From positions 1 through 42,218 of IMG/VR virus record IMGVR_UViG_3300044837_000117: a stretch of 42,218 bases of DNA, one strand, 5' to 3'. Origin of the DNA: a virus. A program made the position numbers and the translations under genes. Shown in pieces: positions 24,407 to 34,400 of this stretch. The notes beneath the pieces are model-generated. The model saw only the letters and a program-made list of their open reading frames with translations, ran no database searches and had not been told where the DNA came from. Every line of letters starts with the position of its first letter. The stretch's first letter is position 1.

Positions 24407-24831
24407 TTAGCGACGGGATATTTACGCGGCTCTCCGGATCGCAGAGGATCCAGGCGCTTGTCGGGATGCCGGCGGCGCGCGCGGACAAAACCGCGGGGAG
24501 TTTTTATAACCAGGCGCCGGAGGAAGCCGACAGTCCTTTGATCGTCTTCTCGCAAGTCGCAGCCGTCGGCAATATGACGCTCGACGGAAACGAAGCTTTC
24601 ATGTATTCGCGATGGCAATTTTCCTGCTACTCGATCGTCGCGCGCGAAGCAAAGGCACTCGCTCGAGCCGTGCGACTGGAATTCGAAGGCTACCAGGGGA
24701 AGCTTTCCGACGGGACGGAAGTCGACTCGATCGCATTAGCGAGCGAAGTCGATCTCTTTGATCCCTCGCCAAAATTGCATCACGTTGCGATCGATCTCGA
24801 TTTTTATTATCGGGATGTCGGGACGATCTAA
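24403..24831 (+). CDS. Tail completion protein, DUF3168-like
   Basis: 142 residues. It begins MISDGIFTRLSG and has PLIVFSQVAAVG, WQFSCYSIVAREAKALARAV and a final HHVAIDLDFYYRD, the DUF3168/tail terminator layout. It caps the tail tube before joining the head. ATG 24403 overlaps the preceding stop. Confidence 0.8.
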   Translation: MISDGIFTRLSGSQRIQALVGMPAARADKTAGSFYNQAPEEADSPLIVFSQVAAVGNMTLDGNEAFMYSRWQFSCYSIVAREAKALARAVRLEFEGYQGKLSDGTEVDSIALASEVDLFDPSPKLHHVAIDLDFYYRDVGTI

Positions 24832-24903
24832 AAGAGTTTTCGCGGGGAGACGTTAGCTCCGCGGGAAGGCCTCAACCGGCCGAAAATTGAGAGGAGAAAA
24901 CCT

Positions 24904-25344
24904 ATGCCGTACACAGGATCCCAGGCTTTTGCAGGCCAGGGAACGCAGCTCGAAGTCGGCGACGGTGGGAGCCCGGAGACTTTTACTACCATCGCCGAGA
25001 TTACGAAGATCCAGGGAACGGGAGCAAAAACAGACATACTCGACACAACGAATATGGACTCGACGGGAGCCTATCGCGAGAAGCTCGCGACACTGCTCGA
25101 CGCCGGCGAGATTAACTTCGACGCAAACTTCGTCCCGTCAAACGTCACACAGCAAAGCTTGCAAGCCAAATTTGACGGCCGCACTAAATCAAACTGGAAG
25201 ATCGTCCTCCCTGGCGTCCGCGGTACTTGGAGCTTCGCGGCGTTTATCGGCTCGATCGACTTCGATGTCACGGTCGATAAGCAAGTCGTGCTCTCTGGGA
25301 AGCTCATCATCACCGGGCCGCGGGCGTTTACTCCAGGAGTGTAA
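24904..25344 (+). CDS. Major tail (tube) protein
   Basis: 146 residues. AGQGTQLEVGDGGSPETFTT, IAEITKIQGTGAKTDILDTT, GEINFDANFVPSN and late GKLIITGP match the tail tube family of HK97-like siphoviruses. It polymerises around the tape measure. A strong AGGAG precedes it, consistent with high expression. The 155 bp after the stop contain a hairpin (25375-25395) and no gene. Confidence 0.85.
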   Translation: MPYTGSQAFAGQGTQLEVGDGGSPETFTTIAEITKIQGTGAKTDILDTTNMDSTGAYREKLATLLDAGEINFDANFVPSNVTQQSLQAKFDGRTKSNWKIVLPGVRGTWSFAAFIGSIDFDVTVDKQVVLSGKLIITGPRAFTPGV

Positions 25345-25374
25345 CGGACGTTTCTTGGTTTGATGATCCGCGGA

Positions 25375-25395
25375 TCGCCGCTCTTTATGCGGCGA
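25375..25395 (+). terminator. Hairpin after tail tube gene
   Basis: TCGCCGC / GCGGCGA stem with a 7-base loop 30 bp after the tail tube stop; no T-run follows. Probably mRNA processing or weak termination. Confidence 0.3.
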
Positions 25396-25499
25396 CGAGG
25401 CGGATCGGGATCTCGAGGCCTCCAGCTCGCACCTGGTCGCCGCGAGTTCCTCCGGGTAACAAATGTTTCAGCGGTAAAAATCTCTCGAGGAGAAAAAGA

Positions 25500-25883
25500 A
25501 TGGCTCAAACGATTAACAGCAATTTTCGCATCCCGGCGAATTCGCCGGATGTGAATACAGTACTCGGCCAGGCTTTAAACGGCTTCGCGACGGAGCTCGA
25601 TACCACGGCCGGCGCGATCGGGATCAAAAACGGGACGGTAATCCTTAACGGAGCCGGCGCGCTCGCTATGACGCTCGCCGCGCCAGTCGCCACGACGGAC
25701 GATTTTAAAGAATTGAGAATCGTCTCCGTCGGCGCTTTCGCGCACACCGTCACCACGCCGGCCACGAAGTTAAACGGCTTGGCGATCGCGACGTTTGCAG
25801 CCGCGAAGGGTAACGCGATCATCCTCGTAGCATTCCAGGGTGTTTGGTACTCAATCGCGAGCACTGGCATCACGGTCAGCTAA
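25500..25883 (+). CDS. Hypothetical virion protein
   Basis: 127 residues. IKNGTVILNGAGALAMTLAAP and GLAIATFAAAKGNAIILVAF resemble the small beta domains found as decoration or tail-tube-associated parts in phages. A good CGAGGAGAAAAAG precedes the start. A perfect 14-bp hairpin follows it. Confidence 0.5.
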   Translation: MAQTINSNFRIPANSPDVNTVLGQALNGFATELDTTAGAIGIKNGTVILNGAGALAMTLAAPVATTDDFKELRIVSVGAFAHTVTTPATKLNGLAIATFAAAKGNAIILVAFQGVWYSIASTGITVS

Positions 25884-25896
25884 AAATCGGATCCGG

Positions 25897-25932
25897 GGCA
25901 TAAGTAAGCCGTAACTAAGGCTTACTTATGCC
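25897..25932 (+). terminator. 14-bp perfect hairpin between tail genes
   Basis: GGCATAAGTAAGCC pairs fully with GGCTTACTTATGCC around an 8-base loop (GTAACTAA), 13 bases after the previous stop. There is only a TTGATTG tail, so it may be a terminator, a processing signal or an operator. Confidence 0.5.
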
Positions 25933-25960
25933 TTGATTGATCCTCTCGGGAAGGGAACAA

Positions 25961-26449
25961 ATGGAAGAAAAGTCTCTGTTACGAAAGCGCATGTCGAAGA
26001 GTGTCCCGCTCAAGCTCGATCTCGAGGACGACGGTACGGGCGCGACGTTCACGCGAAATTTTCGGCTCTCGTTCGACTTCAATGCGATCGCGTTTTGCGA
26101 AGAGCGGACAGGCCTCGGTTTTTTGAACGGCGAGATCTGGACGAAGCTAAACGCCACAAATATCTCGATCATGCTGTACGCCGCGATCCTCGCTAACCAT
26201 CCGGAATACTGGACGGTCGACAAATTCAGAAATCCGACGCCGGAAGGCCTCGAAGTCCTTCGCTCGTACCTGGACGCGGGAAATATGGCGACCGTTATCA
26301 GCGCGCTGAACGACGCGTTTATGCAATCGCTTCCGGCCGACAAGCGAGCGGAGCTCGAAGCCAACCAAAAGGCGGAAGAGAGCAAGGGCGCAAACCCTAT
26401 TCCGCCGGCCGTGGCCGCGATCCCGGAAGCGCCGGCGCCGGCGGTTTAA
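25961..26449 (+). CDS. Tail assembly chaperone (gpG-like), zero frame
   Basis: 162 residues, start after GGGAAGGG. It has the gpG-like body FNAIAFCEERTGLGFL...AILANHPEY and ends in a Pro/Ala tail. At codons 144-146 lies A-AAC-CCT, a canonical -1 slippery heptamer, and the -1 frame continues into the next coding stretch. The short form is the main product, chaperoning the tape measure with the longer frameshift form. Confidence 0.8.
   Translation: MEEKSLLRKRMSKSVPLKLDLEDDGTGATFTRNFRLSFDFNAIAFCEERTGLGFLNGEIWTKLNATNISIMLYAAILANHPEYWTVDKFRNPTPEGLEVLRSYLDAGNMATVISALNDAFMQSLPADKRAELEANQKAEESKGANPIPPAVAAIPEAPAPAV
26392..26398 (+). promoter_or_regulatory. Programmed -1 ribosomal frameshift slippery site
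   Basis: A-AAC-CCT fits X-XXY-YYZ in the zero frame of the gpG-like gene (codons GCA AAC CCT). From here the -1 frame has no stop until 26764, while the zero frame stops at 26447. This mirrors the G/GT frameshift of lambda and most long-tailed phages. Confidence 0.8.
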
Positions 26450-26766
26450 CCTGGAGAGAGATATGGGCGATCGCGCGCTTCGACTTCGGGATCGAGGAGC
26501 GCGAGATCGGCCGGCTCACGCTCGGGGAATTTGACGAGCTCCGGAAACGGCATACGGAGCGCGATCACCGCGCGCAAATACTCGCCGGCCTCATCGCCTC
26601 CACGGTATGGAATGCGCGGCCGTTTCAGAAGGAAGGAACAAAGCCCGCAACGGTTTTGGACTTCTGTCCGGATCTTCGCGAGAAGCACACCGGCCAGCAG
26701 ACGCAGGAAGAAATGATCGAAGAGATCGTCAAGGCGCTCGGATGCGGTCCAGGGGGAGTGAATTAA
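26398..26766 (+). CDS. Frameshift extension of tail chaperone (gpGT-like part)
   Basis: 122 codons in the -1 frame: after about 17 Gly/Ala/Arg/Pro residues it reads GLTWREIWAIARFDFGIEER, typical of the second tail chaperone that binds tape measure, and ends LGCGPGGVN. There is no good start codon of its own. The frameshift product would be about 268 residues beginning at 25961. It stops immediately before the tape measure ATG. Confidence 0.78.
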   Translation, partial: YSAGRGRDPGSAGAGGLTWREIWAIARFDFGIEEREIGRLTLGEFDELRKRHTERDHRAQILAGLIASTVWNARPFQKEGTKPATVLDFCPDLREKHTGQQTQEEMIEEIVKALGCGPGGVN

Positions 26767-29253
26767 ATGTCTAACGTGCTCGGATCTATTTTTGTAGAGC
26801 TAAAGGCCAACACCACGGCTTACGTCGCTGGAATGGGCAAAGCGGGGTATGCCTCGAAGCAAGCCGGCAAAAATATACGCGAGTCGTTCGAAGGCCTCTC
26901 TGGAGTTTTGAGTTCCGTACTGGGGCCGCTCGGAGCAATTGGCCCGGCCATTGCCGAAACGTTTTCGAAAGTCGGGACGCTCTCTGGGTCCGCTGCCGCG
27001 CAGGTCGGTAACTTCGGCGGAGCCTTGGGAAGCGTCGGCGTAATTGGCGGCATCGCCCTGGGCGCGTTAGGTGGAGCGGCCGTTGCAGCGGCTACCGGGC
27101 TCGCCGAAATGGCCAAGCAGGGCGCTGAAATTGTTGAACGCTTCAGTCTCATCTCACAAAAAACGGGCATCAGCATACGTGACCTGCAGGGCTTTGAAGC
27201 GACAGGAAAAACCGTTGGTGTGTCTCTCGAAGACATGGTCACTTCGATGCGCAAATTCGACTCTGCCCTGGCGGGAGTGGGCAAGAACGCGGCAGCAGGC
27301 GCATTGCTGAGAGAACTTGGTGTCACCGCGAAGACCAACAAAGAAGCTCTTCTACAAGCAGCCGACGCTTTCAAAGCGATGGAAGACGGACCGGAGAAGG
27401 CCGCACTCGCCGTGCAGTTGTTCGGCAAGGCTGGTCTGAACATGATTCCGTTCCTCAACAAGGGCGCGGAAGGCATGAAAGAATTCAATGCCCTGGTGGA
27501 CAAATTTGGGCCAAAAATCGGCAAAGAAGCTGTTGAGGCAAACGAAAGATACAAGCAGTCCACTGTGCAACTGGACCTTGAGTGGCAGCACTTCAAAGTC
27601 ACGATCGAGCAGGGTGTTCTTCCCGTTATCACTAAGCTGAACTCAATTGACTGGAGTGAGAAGTGGGCGGGTTTCAAAGGCGCTCTCTCTGGTGGCCCTA
27701 TCGGCGCCATGAAGGCAATGCTCGACCTGCAGGCCGCCCGAGCGTTAGCTGCGGCCGAGGCTCACAAGGAAGCTGATGCCGAGGAAGCAAAACGTTCCTC
27801 ATTAGAGAAGCAAGTCGCGCTTCAGGAGGAAGTCTTTTCTAAATTGAAGGCCGGCGGCAGCGCTGCCTACGCGCTGGAACAGGCGCGCGAAAAAATGACG
27901 GCAGAGATCGCCGTGCATCATTTCGACGCCGCAACGACAATCTTCAATTCACTTCCGGGCTTGCAAAAAGCTGCCGAGCTCGAAGCGAAGCGCGCGGTTG
28001 AAGCAAAACGTGTGGCGGCCTCTTACGCGAGCGTCATAGCGTCCCTGGGCCAGCCTGTTAAACCTCTGTTGCAAATTCCCACTGCCGATCCAACGAAAGG
28101 AATCGAGTCACTGTTCGGAAAGCAGCCGGGCAAGAACATTCTGGACTCCGCTCCCGATCTCGGACAGTCCGCGGCCATCAGCAGCGTGAAAGAACTTTCC
28201 GACCTATTCAAACCTGTATTGAGCAAGGCCCAGGAGGCCATAAATTCCTTCAACGATGACTGGGATAAAAAGTCGGCCGGGACCGCAGAGAAGGTTATCG
28301 AGCAGCACAAAAAAGAGTATCTCCAATTCGCCGCCTATTTAGATTTGGGAGAAGTCAGCCAACAGCAATTTAATGACTTTCGACAGAAGAACGAAGCAGA
28401 CCTTCAAGAGAAGCTGAAACAATTGCGCAAGGACACCGGCGCGAGCACGTTCCACGATGCCTGGCAGGATATGTTCTTGACCATTGAAAACAGCGGCAGA
28501 GATTTTGCGCGCAGCATCACTTCGGATATCGGAGACGCGATTCAGGGACTGACCGAACAACTTGCGAAGTTTATCGCTACCGGCCAGGGGTTGAATTTAA
28601 AGCAACTCGGCCAGAGCCTTGAAACAAATATAGTTTCTTCCGTGCTGAAAAAAGGTGAGAGCAGTTTGTTTGGTTCGCTCGGTCTCGGCCGAGGCAAGGC
28701 CGACGGCTCGAGCTCCGCGCCGTTCTACGTTACGCCGGTCGACGGATCCGGGAAGTCGCTCCTCGGAGGCATCGGAGGCGGGGCGGGGAAATTCGCGGGG
28801 ATCCCGGCCGGCGACGGAGACGCCGCAACCGGAGGGATCACTTCCGGAATACAAAATCTCTTCTCATCGCTAACGAGCAAAATCGGGAGCATCTTCTCGA
28901 ATATCGGCTCGATGTTCTCGTCGATCTTCTCGTCGATCGCCGGAGGCCTGGGAGGGATCGGATCCTTCTTCGGGAAGATCCTCGGCTCGTTTGGCGGAGG
29001 CATGGCCAGCGGAGGCGACGTCTCTCCGGGAAAGTTTTACGTCGTCGGCGAGCAGCATCCCGAATTTTTCGCTCCGAAGACGCGCGGCTCGATCGTCCCG
29101 CAACTGAATTCCGCGCGCGGCGATCAATCCGTGGTAATGCAGCTCCATATCCACGGCGTTACGGACGTCGACTCGTTCAAACAATCTCAGCAGCAAATTT
29201 ATGCGGGGATCCACGCGACAGCGGCCGCGGCTTTCGCTCGCACTCGAGGATAA
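26767..29253 (+). CDS. Tail tape measure protein
   Basis: 828 residues. N-terminal VLGSIFVELKANTTAYVAGM is the standard tape measure opening. A hydrophobic stretch (about 80-120, VGVIGGIALGALGGAAVAAATG) is followed by long helical, coiled-coil-prone parts and a late Gly/Ser-rich segment (SLTSKIGSIFSNIGSMFSSI). It sets tail length. From roughly 26.9 to 28.68 kb its codons differ from all neighbours, so a middle part may have been exchanged. It begins with ATG one base after the frameshift stop. Confidence 0.88.
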   Translation: MSNVLGSIFVELKANTTAYVAGMGKAGYASKQAGKNIRESFEGLSGVLSSVLGPLGAIGPAIAETFSKVGTLSGSAAAQVGNFGGALGSVGVIGGIALGALGGAAVAAATGLAEMAKQGAEIVERFSLISQKTGISIRDLQGFEATGKTVGVSLEDMVTSMRKFDSALAGVGKNAAAGALLRELGVTAKTNKEALLQAADAFKAMEDGPEKAALAVQLFGKAGLNMIPFLNKGAEGMKEFNALVDKFGPKIGKEAVEANERYKQSTVQLDLEWQHFKVTIEQGVLPVITKLNSIDWSEKWAGFKGALSGGPIGAMKAMLDLQAARALAAAEAHKEADAEEAKRSSLEKQVALQEEVFSKLKAGGSAAYALEQAREKMTAEIAVHHFDAATTIFNSLPGLQKAAELEAKRAVEAKRVAASYASVIASLGQPVKPLLQIPTADPTKGIESLFGKQPGKNILDSAPDLGQSAAISSVKELSDLFKPVLSKAQEAINSFNDDWDKKSAGTAEKVIEQHKKEYLQFAAYLDLGEVSQQQFNDFRQKNEADLQEKLKQLRKDTGASTFHDAWQDMFLTIENSGRDFARSITSDIGDAIQGLTEQLAKFIATGQGLNLKQLGQSLETNIVSSVLKKGESSLFGSLGLGRGKADGSSSAPFYVTPVDGSGKSLLGGIGGGAGKFAGIPAGDGDAATGGITSGIQNLFSSLTSKIGSIFSNIGSMFSSIFSSIAGGLGGIGSFFGKILGSFGGGMASGGDVSPGKFYVVGEQHPEFFAPKTRGSIVPQLNSARGDQSVVMQLHIHGVTDVDSFKQSQQQIYAGIHATAAAAFARTRG

Positions 29254-29259
29254 ATCGCG

Positions 29260-29934
29260 ATGTCTTTTTTCGAAGTAGAATTCCCGACGACGATCTCGCT
29301 CAAAGCGAGCGGAGGGCCGACGCTTAATACTTCCGTCAATACGTCGCTCGCCGGCGCCGAGCAACGGAATCGGAACTGGGCTCTCGCGCGCTCGAAGTGG
29401 CAAGTCTCGCTTCTCACTCCGTCCGGCATCCTTGCGCAAACTTTCGTCGATCTCCTCCAGGCTTTTTTTCTCGTCGTGGGAGGCCGGGCCGACGGCTTCC
29501 GCCTGAAAGACCATAAAGACTTTCAGTTTTCAAACGAACAGATCGGAGTCGGAACGGGATCGCTAACAACCTTCCAGCTCCAGAAGACCTACACGATCGG
29601 AGGCCGCACCTATACGCGCACGATCGCGAAGCCGATCATGGGGACGGTTAGCAATTACAAAGGCGTCGCGCTCCCGAATACCGTCACGCTCACCGATAAC
29701 GGGACGCCGATCGCCGGCGGATCCTTCTCCGTAAACGCTACGACGGGGATCGCCACGATCCCGACGCCTCCGCTCGCGGGACACATTATCCGCGCCTCGG
29801 GACAGTTTCACTTCCCGGTAAGGTTCGATAGCGACGAGCTCGCGCTCCAGGTCGAGGCGATGGCCGGCGACAACATCTCGCCGATCGTTTCGCTAAACAC
29901 GATCGGCTTAATCGAGTTAAGGGCTCCGTACTGA
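29260..29934 (+). CDS. DUF2460 / TIGR02217 distal tail protein
   Basis: 224 residues. FEVEFPTTISLKASGGPTLN at the start, then RSKWQVSL, LLQAFFLVVGGRADGFRLKD, and FHFPVRFDSDELAL match the TIGR02217 family (GTA ORFg12-like), a distal tail/baseplate ring part. Its stop overlaps the next ATG. Confidence 0.88.
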   Translation: MSFFEVEFPTTISLKASGGPTLNTSVNTSLAGAEQRNRNWALARSKWQVSLLTPSGILAQTFVDLLQAFFLVVGGRADGFRLKDHKDFQFSNEQIGVGTGSLTTFQLQKTYTIGGRTYTRTIAKPIMGTVSNYKGVALPNTVTLTDNGTPIAGGSFSVNATTGIATIPTPPLAGHIIRASGQFHFPVRFDSDELALQVEAMAGDNISPIVSLNTIGLIELRAPY

Positions 29935-30788
29935 TGAAGTCCGTTAGCGTAGCTCTCGCGTCACACTTCGGCCAGGGATGCATGACAATTGCGATCCTCT
30001 GGAAAGTGAAGCGCCAAGACGGAACGATCCTCGGTTTTACAACTCACGATCAAGACATCATCTACAACGATGGAACGGACACCGTCACCTATCAAGGCGC
30101 GACGGGGATGTCGCCTTCCGCGACGGAGACGGCCGTCGGCTTTTCCGTCGACAATTTGCAGATCTCTGCTTTTCTCGACGCCGGCTCGATCTCCGAGGAC
30201 GATCTCGCCGCGGGTAAATATAGTTTCGCGGACATAGAGATCCGCGTCGTTAACTGGGCCGATCTCACGATGGGAGATATGAAGCTCCGGAAGGGAACGC
30301 TCGGACAGACCAGCGTTAAATCTGGAATGTTTAGTTCAGAGATCCGCGGCCTCTCTTACCACTTCGGAACGATCATCGGACAAACCTTCGGGCCGGTATG
30401 TCGTTACGATCTCGGCGATGCTCAATGCACGGTAAATCTCGCGCCTCTCATACAAACGGGAGCCGTCGCGTCCTTCGTCGATCCGCGACAATTCAATCCC
30501 TCCGGGCTCACCGGCGCGGCCGGCTACTTCACCGAAGGCGTACTTACCTGGACGAGCGGAGCGAATAACGGCGCGAAGATGGATGTCGGGGAGTGGGACG
30601 GAACAACGATAACGCTCTTCGAGAGCATGTTTAACGCGATCGCGATCGGAGATACGTTTACCGTCGAGCCGGGATGCAATCACTACACCAGCGACTGCTT
30701 TAACAAGTTTAATAACATCGTAAACTTCGGCGGCGAGCCGGACATGCCGGGCCTGGATAAGATCACGCAGTACCCGGATGCGCGATGA
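29934..30788 (+). CDS. Tail tip hub, DUF2163 / TIGR02218 type, probable iron-sulfur site
   Basis: 284 residues. TIAILWKVKRQDGTILGFTTHD is the family start, and GPVCRYDLGDAQC (C156, C165) and GCNHYTSDCFNKFNNIVNFG (C248, C255) the end signature. The Cys pairs are spaced x8 and x6, as in lambda gpL, which coordinates a [4Fe-4S] cluster. It is the hub between distal tail and tip, matching GTA ORFg13. The following small gene overlaps by ATGA. Confidence 0.88.
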   Translation: MKSVSVALASHFGQGCMTIAILWKVKRQDGTILGFTTHDQDIIYNDGTDTVTYQGATGMSPSATETAVGFSVDNLQISAFLDAGSISEDDLAAGKYSFADIEIRVVNWADLTMGDMKLRKGTLGQTSVKSGMFSSEIRGLSYHFGTIIGQTFGPVCRYDLGDAQCTVNLAPLIQTGAVASFVDPRQFNPSGLTGAAGYFTEGVLTWTSGANNGAKMDVGEWDGTTITLFESMFNAIAIGDTFTVEPGCNHYTSDCFNKFNNIVNFGGEPDMPGLDKITQYPDAR

Positions 30789-31012
30789 CGAAGACGCTCA
30801 AACACTGCGATAAATGCGGAGCACTTGCGACTCGAGGCGAATTCGATTACGAGGAGATTCCGGGGCTCCCTGGCGAGCATCGCGAATTCCGGCAACGCGC
30901 GCATGAGCGCCTGGGATGCAACGCTCATCCTCCGGAGTCGTGGACTTACTATCTCGACGGCCGAAAAATTGAAACCAGCAAGACGCGGCCAGAATGGATC
31001 CCGCACGCATGA
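30785..31012 (+). CDS. Small Cys-containing protein in tail tip operon
   Basis: 75 residues with HCDKCGALATRGEFD and a third Cys at RLGC; a zinc site is possible. It overlaps both neighbours (ATGA at each end), so it is co-translated with the hub and peptidase. No family recognised. Confidence 0.5.
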   Translation: MTKTLKHCDKCGALATRGEFDYEEIPGLPGEHREFRQRAHERLGCNAHPPESWTYYLDGRKIETSKTRPEWIPHA

Positions 31013-31473
31013 CTACCGCGGCCGAAGTGATCGAGCAAGCGCGCAAGTATGTGGATACGCCGTTTCTCGACAAAGGCCGGCGGATCGGCCAGGGGATCGA
31101 TTGTGTCGGGCTCGTTCTTTGCGTCGCGGAAGATCTCGCGATTCTCGATCGTCGCGGCGTCCCGCTACTCCGGACGGACTATGTCGATTACTCGCCGCAA
31201 CCGAATGACGCCTTCGTGCATGAGACGTGCATCGATCGGCTCGAGCGCCAGGCACCAGGCGCGCCGTTTTATCCCGGAGCCGTCGTATCGATGCGGATCC
31301 CGACGTATCCCTGTCACGTTGGGATCATCGCGGAGCGGCCGGAAAGTTTGTACTTGATCCACGCTTATTCGTCGCCGAATCAAAAAGTTAACAAATGTAG
31401 CGAGATCATCTTCGACGTGTCGTGGATGCGTCGCGTCGTGGGGATTTTTAAATTTACTGGAGTCGACTACTAA
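31009..31473 (+). CDS. NlpC/P60-type tail peptidase
   Basis: 154 residues. Catalytic triad visible: C32 in GIDCVGLV, H103 in PCHVGII and H118 in LYLIHAY. It fits the peptidoglycan peptidase of GTA/phage tail tips (ORFg14-like), which opens the cell wall on DNA entry. ATG 31009 overlaps the previous stop. Confidence 0.9.
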   Translation: MTTAAEVIEQARKYVDTPFLDKGRRIGQGIDCVGLVLCVAEDLAILDRRGVPLLRTDYVDYSPQPNDAFVHETCIDRLERQAPGAPFYPGAVVSMRIPTYPCHVGIIAERPESLYLIHAYSSPNQKVNKCSEIIFDVSWMRRVVGIFKFTGVDY

Positions 31474-34400
31474 ATGGCGCGGATCGCTTTAATCGTAGGA
31501 TTCGCAGCAGCCGGCGCGCTAACCGGCGGCCTTGCCTGGGCTGGTTTTTTGGGTTTTGGAATTGCCGGGTCTGCACTCGGCGCTATCGGATTAGGTGCAG
31601 CGGTAGGCGGCACCGTTGGCCAGCTCGCCGCGGCCGTGCTCTTCCCAGGCCATAGTTTCTCGAGCGGTCCGCGGCTCCAGGATACGCAAATATCGAGCTC
31701 CGCGCCTGGTATGCCGATCCCGATCCTCTACGGCTCTTCTCGCATGGGAGGGCAAATCATATGGGCGACAGGGATCCACGAAACGAAAACGACGTCGACC
31801 GTCTCCGCGAAGGGCGCGCCGTCGCAAACCTCGACGACGTACAGTTACACGACAAGCTTCGCGGCGATGTTTTGCGAAGGGCCGGCGAACGTCTTGCAAG
31901 TTTGGGGAGACGCAAAGCTCATCTACGATAAAACCGGGAAGGGCGCGATCGCGGCCGACAAGCTCGCGACTGGCATCGGAACGAATACGAAGCTCGTCGT
32001 CCCTAAAATTTATCCAGGCTCGACGACGCAACTCCCGGATCCCACCATACAAGCCGATCGCGGGATTAACTTCACACCGGGATACCGCGGACGTTGCTAT
32101 ATCGTTTATGAAAATTTCCCCCTGGCCGACTTCGGAAACCGGCTCCCGAATATCCGCGGCCTTTGTGTGAGCTCTACCGTCCAGGCCTACATCAAAGACA
32201 CCTATCCGCCGGCGGGACTCCTCGATCCGCAGACAAACACTTATCAGCCGTCAAAATGGCCGTTTATCTCGCCGCTCGCGCGCGAAGCCGTGGTCTTCGA
32301 CATCGCCTCCGGCTTCGTGGTCGAGACGATCGATCTCAATACTTCGAATACGATCGCGCTCGGATCCTGGATCGCCGCTACGGTCTTCACTCCTGGGATG
32401 CAAATCCTAGATCCAAACGGCAACGTCCAGAGTGTGTACTCGACTACCGGCGATCAAAAAACGGGCGGAAGTGTCCCGACGTTTACACACACCGAAGGCG
32501 ACACCACGACGGACAACCATGTCACCTGGATTAATGTCGGAGCCGGGCCGTCGGGGATCCCCGTCACGGCCAAAGGAATTTTAGTTTTCCCCGAAGCCGC
32601 AAACGAAACCTTTAGCGCAAATACCGGGACTATGCCGTTTACCGCGGCCGTCGATTCGCAAGGTTACATCTGGAATTGCGCGCTCGTCAGCAAGGCCGGC
32701 ATCTCGAACAATTGGTATATGTACCGATTCGATCCTCGAACGTTTGCGCCAGTCGCGCGGATCGATCTCGGGCCGAATTCCGGGCCGGTCTTGTCTTACG
32801 TTACGACGGCCGTCAATGGACGGAATGTCGTCATCGCGACGACGGCGCGGAACTACACCGATAACGGCCAGATTTATTTTATCGATGGAGCCTCCGGAGG
32901 GATCATCGCGCAAGGTCTTTGCGCCGGGACGGTCCCTAACATTCATTACGCGAACGGTCCGGGAACGCCGGCGATCGACAAGCAAGGCGTCGCCTATGTC
33001 GCCTGGTGGGAAAGCACAAGCTCACCGTGGGCTTACGCAATTTATAAATACGATGCGCGGAGCGGAGGCGTCCAGACATCCTTCTATTTTTTTAACGGCG
33101 ACGCGACGCACGGCGTCCCGCGAAGCGTGGTCTGGAACGCGGCCGACAATTCGCTAATCTGCTTTAACGATCTCGGCGCGATCGTAAAGATCGACGTCAA
33201 GACAATGACGATTCTCGCAACTAGTGCTCCGCTCATGTTTGACGGCGGAGGCAATTGGTTTGAAAAGATCGGGAAGGCTTATAACGGCCAGGCTCCGGCG
33301 TCCGGACTTATTGTCTTGCCGGCCGGCTCGGCCGTGGGTGTCGCGGGTAACACGCATTATTTGACGTTTGACTGTACGGCCTTCGCCGAAGTGTCGCGCG
33401 TTAACCAGCGGCTCTACGTCGCCAACTCCGGGAACTGGTCAGGCGTCGACTTTTTCGCCTACGACGTTCCTACGCATTCGATTGTCGCGTCTTGCATCAA
33501 CTATTTTGCCGGGACTTTCCGGATCTACCTCGAGAGACAAACCGTCGGCGGAGCTACTCTCGATCAAGTCGTCCTCGATCTTTTGAAGCGTGGCAATCTG
33601 GATCCCTCTCTCGTCGACGCTACTCAGCTCTCCTCGGATATTGTCTTCGGCTATCCGATGACGCGAAACACCGACGTTAAGAACGCTTTGACGCCGCTCG
33701 CCGCGGCCTATTTTTTCGACATCGTCGAGCGCGATTTTAAACTCTATTGTGTGAAAAAAGGCGGATCCTCGGCGATGTCGATTCCCGAAGCCGATCTCGG
33801 ACTCCTGGGCGACGGCTTCGAAGTTAAGCCGACATTCGCGCAAGAGGCGGATCTCCCGAAGTCCGTCGAGATCATGTACTCGGATCCCGCGCGGGATTAT
33901 CAACCGCAGAAACAAGGGAAGCGCCGGCATGCGCGCGTCGTCAAAACGAAAAACAAAACGATTATCGAGCTGCCGCTAACTTTAAATTCCGATGTCGCGA
34001 TGTCGATCGCCGTCAAAGCTCTGCAAGTTTTTTGGGATGAGCGGAATACTTACACCTTTAATCTCTATTCCGCGAAGTACCAGATCCTCGATCCCTCCGA
34101 TGTCGTGACCTTCACCTATCGAGGAAAGCAATACGCCGCGCGGATCACCAAGACGGTAAGCGGCCTAGATTTTTCTATTCAAATGGAAGCCGCTTCGGAA
34201 GATCCGCGGAACTATATCACCGCGCAAAAGGGATCCGGAGCGGGGAGCTACGTCTCGCCGATCCTCAATCCCGCGCCGAATACGATCCTCTTCGTACTGG
34301 ACATCGGGCTCCTGCAAGACCAAGACGCATCCGTCCAGGGCTCGACGGGCTTCTATGACGCGATGAGCACGCCGACGCTCGGATGGCCGGGAGGCGCGCT

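Noticed and set aside
26820-27710. Minus-strand open frame across the tape measure gene
   Set aside because: Antisense to a well-supported gene; sequence is Ser/Pro/Ala-rich shadow.
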